Assembly (NCBI RefSeq): GCF_038592905.1
Contig: NZ_CP151943.1
Coordinates: 530,001-594,000 of the forward strand
Origin: Neobacillus sp. FSL H8-0543
GTDB taxonomy: Bacteria; Bacillota; Bacilli; Bacillales; Cytobacillaceae
DNA: 64,000 bases
Direction: 5' to 3'
Below, in pieces: positions 61,346-64,000 of this stretch (positions are counted from its first letter, which is position 1; every line of letters begins with the position of its first letter). Position numbers and translations under genes: made by a program. The notes beneath the pieces are model-generated. The model saw only the letters and a program-made list of their open reading frames with translations, was not told the origin of the DNA and searched no databases.

Positions 61346-61555
61346 ATGGATATTCAAGTATTAAAGGGCAAATTTAATCAAAGTCGTGATTATAATACTG
61401 ATGATGTAAACGCACTAATGGATTTTGCTAAAAAAGCATATATTCACAATGAAATTGACATTAATGAATATCGACTTCTTGTGCGCGAATTAGAAACCCA
61501 AGGCGCCGTGATACCTGAAAATAATAAGGAAAACTCCCTCATCGAAAACTCATAA
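61346..61555 (+). CDS. yppF: YppF-family protein
   Basis: 69 residues, soluble and helical: VLKGKFNQSRDYNTDDVNAL and NEIDINEYRLLVRELETQGA. This is the YppF family of small Bacillaceae proteins with unknown role. ATG at 61346 is eight bases after GGAGGAG; the earlier in-frame ATG codons lie in the leader. Convergent with yppE, sharing its terminator. Confidence 0.85.
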   Translation: MDIQVLKGKFNQSRDYNTDDVNALMDFAKKAYIHNEIDINEYRLLVRELETQGAVIPENNKENSLIENS

Positions 61556-61598
61556 TATAAAGAATTGTAAGTCACCTAGACTTTTACGCTTAACAGAC

Positions 61599-61631
61599 AA
61601 AAAAGAGATGCAGCATATGCATCTCTTTTTT
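61599..61631. terminator. Bidirectional terminator between yppF and yppE
   Basis: AAAAAAGAGATGCA and TGCATCTCTTTTTT flank a short loop. Confidence 0.9.
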
Positions 61632-61986
61632 ATTCTTCTAACTCCTTTAATATTTCTAACAGGAAAAATTCTACTGTCCGATTTGCATTTAAAAATCTTG
61701 TGCGGCTAGTTTTCGGGAAAAAGGCCTGGATTGATATCTGCTCCAAATGATCTGAAGTTGTACCAATTTGTTTTAAATGAAGATGCTTTTTCGGGCTTTG
61801 TTTTAGCCATTCTTGCATCACAATACTCCATTTAGTAATCGTAAATTTTACCTCATTTGCAAAAGGCCTTACTACCTCATTAAAATCCTCATTTACCCCC
61901 GTCTCTCTAGCTTTCTCATAGTATTCGAGGCATAAGCGGTTAAAGTCTAATAGCTTCTTTGTTAGATGAGCAATTTCCTCTATCAT
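61630..61986 (-). CDS. yppE: YppE-family protein
   Basis: 118 residues, predicted four-helix bundle of the YppE (DUF1798) family: LTKKLLDFNRLCLEYYEKA, DFNEVVRPFANEVKF, LHLKQIGTTSDHLEQISIQA and RTVEFFLLEILKELEE. A structure of the B. subtilis member is known but the role is not. ATG at 61986 with AAAGGG. Gene order relative to yppF is as in B. subtilis. Confidence 0.88.
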   Translation of the reverse strand: MIEEIAHLTKKLLDFNRLCLEYYEKARETGVNEDFNEVVRPFANEVKFTITKWSIVMQEWLKQSPKKHLHLKQIGTTSDHLEQISIQAFFPKTSRTRFLNANRTVEFFLLEILKELEE

Positions 61987-62006
61987 AGGATTATTCCCTT
62001 TCTAGT

Positions 62007-62042
62007 TAAAAAAATAAAAAGTAGCTTATAAGTTAAAGCTAC
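62007..62042 (-). terminator. Terminator of the gene at 62084
   Basis: GTAGCTT and AAGCTAC stem followed by TTTTTATTTTTTT on the minus strand. Confidence 0.75.
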
Positions 62043-62083
62043 TCAATTCAAGTAAAGTGATACTATTCTCATTTTAGCGGTAA

Positions 62084-62353
62084 CTAAAAACCCATTTCAA
62101 GTTTCAAGGCTCGTTTAACTTGACTATGATTCGTCTCAGCTTTATCCACAGCTAGATTTAATTCCTCTATTTCCTTTTCCATCATCGATAGTCTTTGTCC
62201 TGATGCGGAGATTTTTTTTAACTCTTCGTTATTCAAGCACATACGAAGGTCTGAGAACGATGATTCCAGCACCAGCTCTAACTCTTCTAATTGGTCATAT
62301 ATTTCAGTTAACATTGTCACCAGCTTTTCTTTCTCATGCGTTGGTCTAGTCAT
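62084..62353 (-). CDS. Coiled-coil protein of unknown function (89 aa)
   Basis: 89 residues, almost wholly helical with heptad-like hydrophobics (LTEIYDQLEELELVLESSF, MMEKEIEELNLAVDKAE). No membrane segment. By position it could correspond to B. subtilis YppD, but I cannot confirm the similarity. ATG at 62353 with GAGGAGG. Followed by its own terminator and then yppE on the same strand. Confidence 0.65.
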   Translation of the reverse strand: MTRPTHEKEKLVTMLTEIYDQLEELELVLESSFSDLRMCLNNEELKKISASGQRLSMMEKEIEELNLAVDKAETNHSQVKRALKLEMGF

Positions 62354-62547
62354 ATATAAAACCTCCTCGGTTTAATCTTATAGGTTAAATTCTATTTCTT
62401 TTTAAGTCTTCCTTCCACCTTGACAAAACTAGAAGCTATTCGTCAAAGAAAGTGTCAATCTGGCATTTATCATTTTTCTATTCGACATAATCCTAAACTC
62501 GTATGAAAAATTCAAAATCGTACAAGCTAAAATTGGAGGTGTTGATC

Positions 62548-62667
62548 ATGTCAAAAAAGAACCAGCAAAATAAGAAACAAAACAGTGTCCCTGGCAGTTC
62601 CGAAGCAGAAAAAAGAGTTGGCTATGGAGATAAAAAACTTGATGGCCCAGATCGTCCATCAACATAA
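62548..62667 (+). CDS. sspM: Small acid-soluble spore protein, SspM type
   Basis: 39 residues: a Lys/Gln/Asn-rich start (SKKNQQNKKQNSVPG) and the C-terminus GDKKLDGPDRPST, which matches the end of B. subtilis SspM (DKKLGGPNRPST). A minor SASP expected in the forespore. ATG at 62548 with GGAGGTG. Its place next to yppC agrees with B. subtilis. Confidence 0.85.
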   Translation: MSKKNQQNKKQNSVPGSSEAEKRVGYGDKKLDGPDRPST

Positions 62668-62681
62668 AAAGTGTTGCAAAC

Positions 62682-62708
62682 AAAAAGCAAGGATTCCCTT
62701 GCTTTTTT
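62682..62708. terminator. Bidirectional terminator between sspM and yppC
   Basis: AAAAAGCAAGG and CCTTGCTTTTTT stem; it overlaps the last bases of yppC. Confidence 0.88.
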
Positions 62709-63681
62709 ACATTCTCTTTAGATTCAACGCTCTTTGCATTGTAAGCATCAATTCAAGTTGGTTTGATTTTTCATAATACCAATCTGTTAGATGGATTGGG
62801 TGCCGATGTTTAACAGACATGTGCATCCAGAAGGGGTTAATAAACCGGTGTTTACTCCAATCTTCGTATTTATGCTGATGATGCTCCATGATTGGGAAGG
62901 TTGCCCGTAATAGAGGCGTCTTGCGGTTTGTCCTGGTTTTAAAATATTGTTCGTAGTCATTTCGAGACCCAGTATGAGGAGTTTTTTCTGCAAACTCAAG
63001 AAAATAAGGAAAAAGTCGAGGATGTGTTAGAATGCGAACCAGTCTTTTTCCGAGATTTATTCTTTTTGAAAGTGACCTAAAGCCATTTACACTTGCACCA
63101 TATACCTCACCGCCACAAGTAGGAAAAAGAACAGAACTGAAATGAAGCCAATCCTGAAAATTAAATAGTAACGAATGAAACACCTTCTTTTTATACGCGG
63201 GATGCAGAATAACAGGTGCATGAATTACATTTTGTTCATTAATAATCAGTGCAGTGGTTAGTCGCTCCCTATTACTTTCTCTCCAATATTTATACCACTC
63301 ACTTTGGATAAACATGGACACATTAAAATATGGTAGCAAATGAAACATTGGGCGCTGTATTTTCGTCGAATATTGATAAAGCAATAATTGAGGGTATACA
63401 TCGTGAAATATCAGCCAATTAGCCCGCTCAAATGTAAGAAATAGTTGTTTTCTTGTTTGGGGTTCTAAAATTTGCTGGAATATTGTTCCTTCGAGGTCAC
63501 ACATATTCCATCCTCCATTCCGTGAGACCATGCTTGCAAGGAAGGACCAAATAATATCCGGATTCTGTTTAAAAAATGAGAAATAGGCATCCGTTCGTGA
63601 AATATTATCGAGATTTTTCTTGTCAGTTTGACTTCTAATTTGACTGACGATCTCAATCTCCTGTATTGTAAGATGATTCAT
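62707..63681 (-). CDS. yppC: YppC-family protein (DUF2515)
   Basis: 324 residues, the YppC/DUF2515 family of unknown function. Family segments: NISRTDAYFSFFKQNPDIIW, FLASMVSRNGGWNMCDLEG, FPTCGGEVYGASVNGF and PHTGSRNDYEQYFKTRTNRK near residue 250. Aromatic-rich with no clear membrane helix. ATG at 63681 (AGGA eight bases upstream) is preferred to the ATG two codons earlier, which abuts the site. Divergent from recU as in B. subtilis. Confidence 0.9.
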   Translation of the reverse strand: MNHLTIQEIEIVSQIRSQTDKKNLDNISRTDAYFSFFKQNPDIIWSFLASMVSRNGGWNMCDLEGTIFQQILEPQTRKQLFLTFERANWLIFHDVYPQLLLYQYSTKIQRPMFHLLPYFNVSMFIQSEWYKYWRESNRERLTTALIINEQNVIHAPVILHPAYKKKVFHSLLFNFQDWLHFSSVLFPTCGGEVYGASVNGFRSLSKRINLGKRLVRILTHPRLFPYFLEFAEKTPHTGSRNDYEQYFKTRTNRKTPLLRATFPIMEHHQHKYEDWSKHRFINPFWMHMSVKHRHPIHLTDWYYEKSNQLELMLTMQRALNLKRM

Positions 63682-63876
63682 ATTCATCTTCCTATCGATT
63701 AAATGAGTAGTTTTTTAGAATTTTAAAGCCTGATATTTATGTGAAAAAGGAATCATGTTATTTTCTTACCGTTAATGTACATTGTATTTATTAGAGTGTG
63801 TTTACCGTTTAAATTTATACACGCGTAATTGACAAAGATTTGATATGATAGGTTTAGCTTGTGAGGTGTGCTTATC

Positions 63877-64000
63877 ATGAATTTTAATTATCCAAATGGA
63901 AAAAGGTATATTCCTAAAGATACCGATTCTCATACTAGGGGGAAGAATCAAAAAAACAATTCCTATAGTAATAGAGGTATGACACTTGAAGAAGATTTAA
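63877..64000 (+). CDS. recU: Holliday junction resolvase RecU, 3' part missing (window edge)
   Basis: The first 41 codons are present. NYPNGKRYIP at the start and YSNRGMTLEEDL match the N-terminus of B. subtilis RecU (YPNGK, YSNRGMTLEDDLN), which cleaves four-way junctions and modulates RecA. ATG at 63877 with GAGGTG upstream. The catalytic core and the remainder lie beyond the window. Confidence 0.93.
   Translation, partial: MNFNYPNGKRYIPKDTDSHTRGKNQKNNSYSNRGMTLEEDL

Overview
The window reads as a chromosomal segment of a spore-forming, aerobic Bacillaceae bacterium (Bacillus/Neobacillus-like; species not determinable here). Evidence: strong GGAGG ribosome sites, spore genes (two SASPs of the SspL and SspM types, a CotD coat protein, many YheC/YheD spore-coat ATP-grasp proteins), a B-type RNase P RNA, GpsB, a double-headed dynamin, MntR, and long runs of genes in the order I remember from the B. 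subtilis yp* region (recU-yppC-sspM-yppE/F/G, yprA/yprB-cotD-ypsA-gpsB-rnpB-ypsC-ypvA, ypwA, bcsA-ypbQ, ypbR, ypcP, sspL, ypdQ/ypeP/ypeQ). No tRNA, CRISPR array, transposase or prophage was found.

Layout. 1-3.8 kb: a methyltransferase cut by the window edge, a small DUF3892-like protein, mntR, topB. 3.9-9.7 kb: cydABCD (bd oxidase plus thiol-reductant ABC exporter) on the minus strand, with candidate Rex and Fur-like sites upstream. 10-13.8 kb: small conserved genes, two RNase H-like proteins back to back, an EamA transporter, a DUF212 membrane protein, sspL. 13.8-32.7 kb: an accessory island, which looks inserted between sspL and ypcP compared with B. subtilis. It holds seven YheC/YheD-type ATP-grasp proteins, one TupA-like ATP-grasp amidoligase, one MurF-like ligase, six glycosyltransferases, one small beta-rich protein of unknown function, and a decayed fragment of another YheC/D gene. 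There is no transporter, polymerase, initiating lipid transferase or sugar-nucleotide synthesis gene. I infer a cytosolic (mother-cell) pathway that attaches amino acids or peptides and sugars to a spore-surface component; this is the best candidate for an undescribed system.

32.7-42.3 kb: ypcP, a sulfurtransferase, dynA, a NERD-domain protein, a ~0.7 kb array of about thirteen 52-bp tandem repeats, an unannotated 26-residue membrane peptide behind a promoter with two Fur-box-like sequences, the ypbQ-bcsA alkylpyrone pair and a tiny zinc-ribbon protein. 42.3-49.6 kb: a ba3-type cytochrome c oxidase (subunits IIa, II, I) behind a CRP/FNR-type palindrome, carboxypeptidase ypwA, and a redox-flavoured group (three DUF2249 proteins, a haem-copper-oxidase-like membrane protein, a MIP18-type Fe-S factor). 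49.6-64 kb: ypvA, ypsC, rnpB, gpsB, ypsA, a repeat-expanded cotD, mrfB (yprB) and mrfA (yprA) separated by a lipoprotein gene, a CRP-family regulator without Fe-S cysteines, yppG/F/E, sspM, yppC and the start of recU.

Themes: two alternative terminal oxidases with plausible oxygen/redox/iron control sites; spore coat and SASP genes scattered through a conserved housekeeping backbone; and one large spore-surface modification island. Coordinates and motifs were read by eye; family names come from recalled sequence signatures, with no database search.
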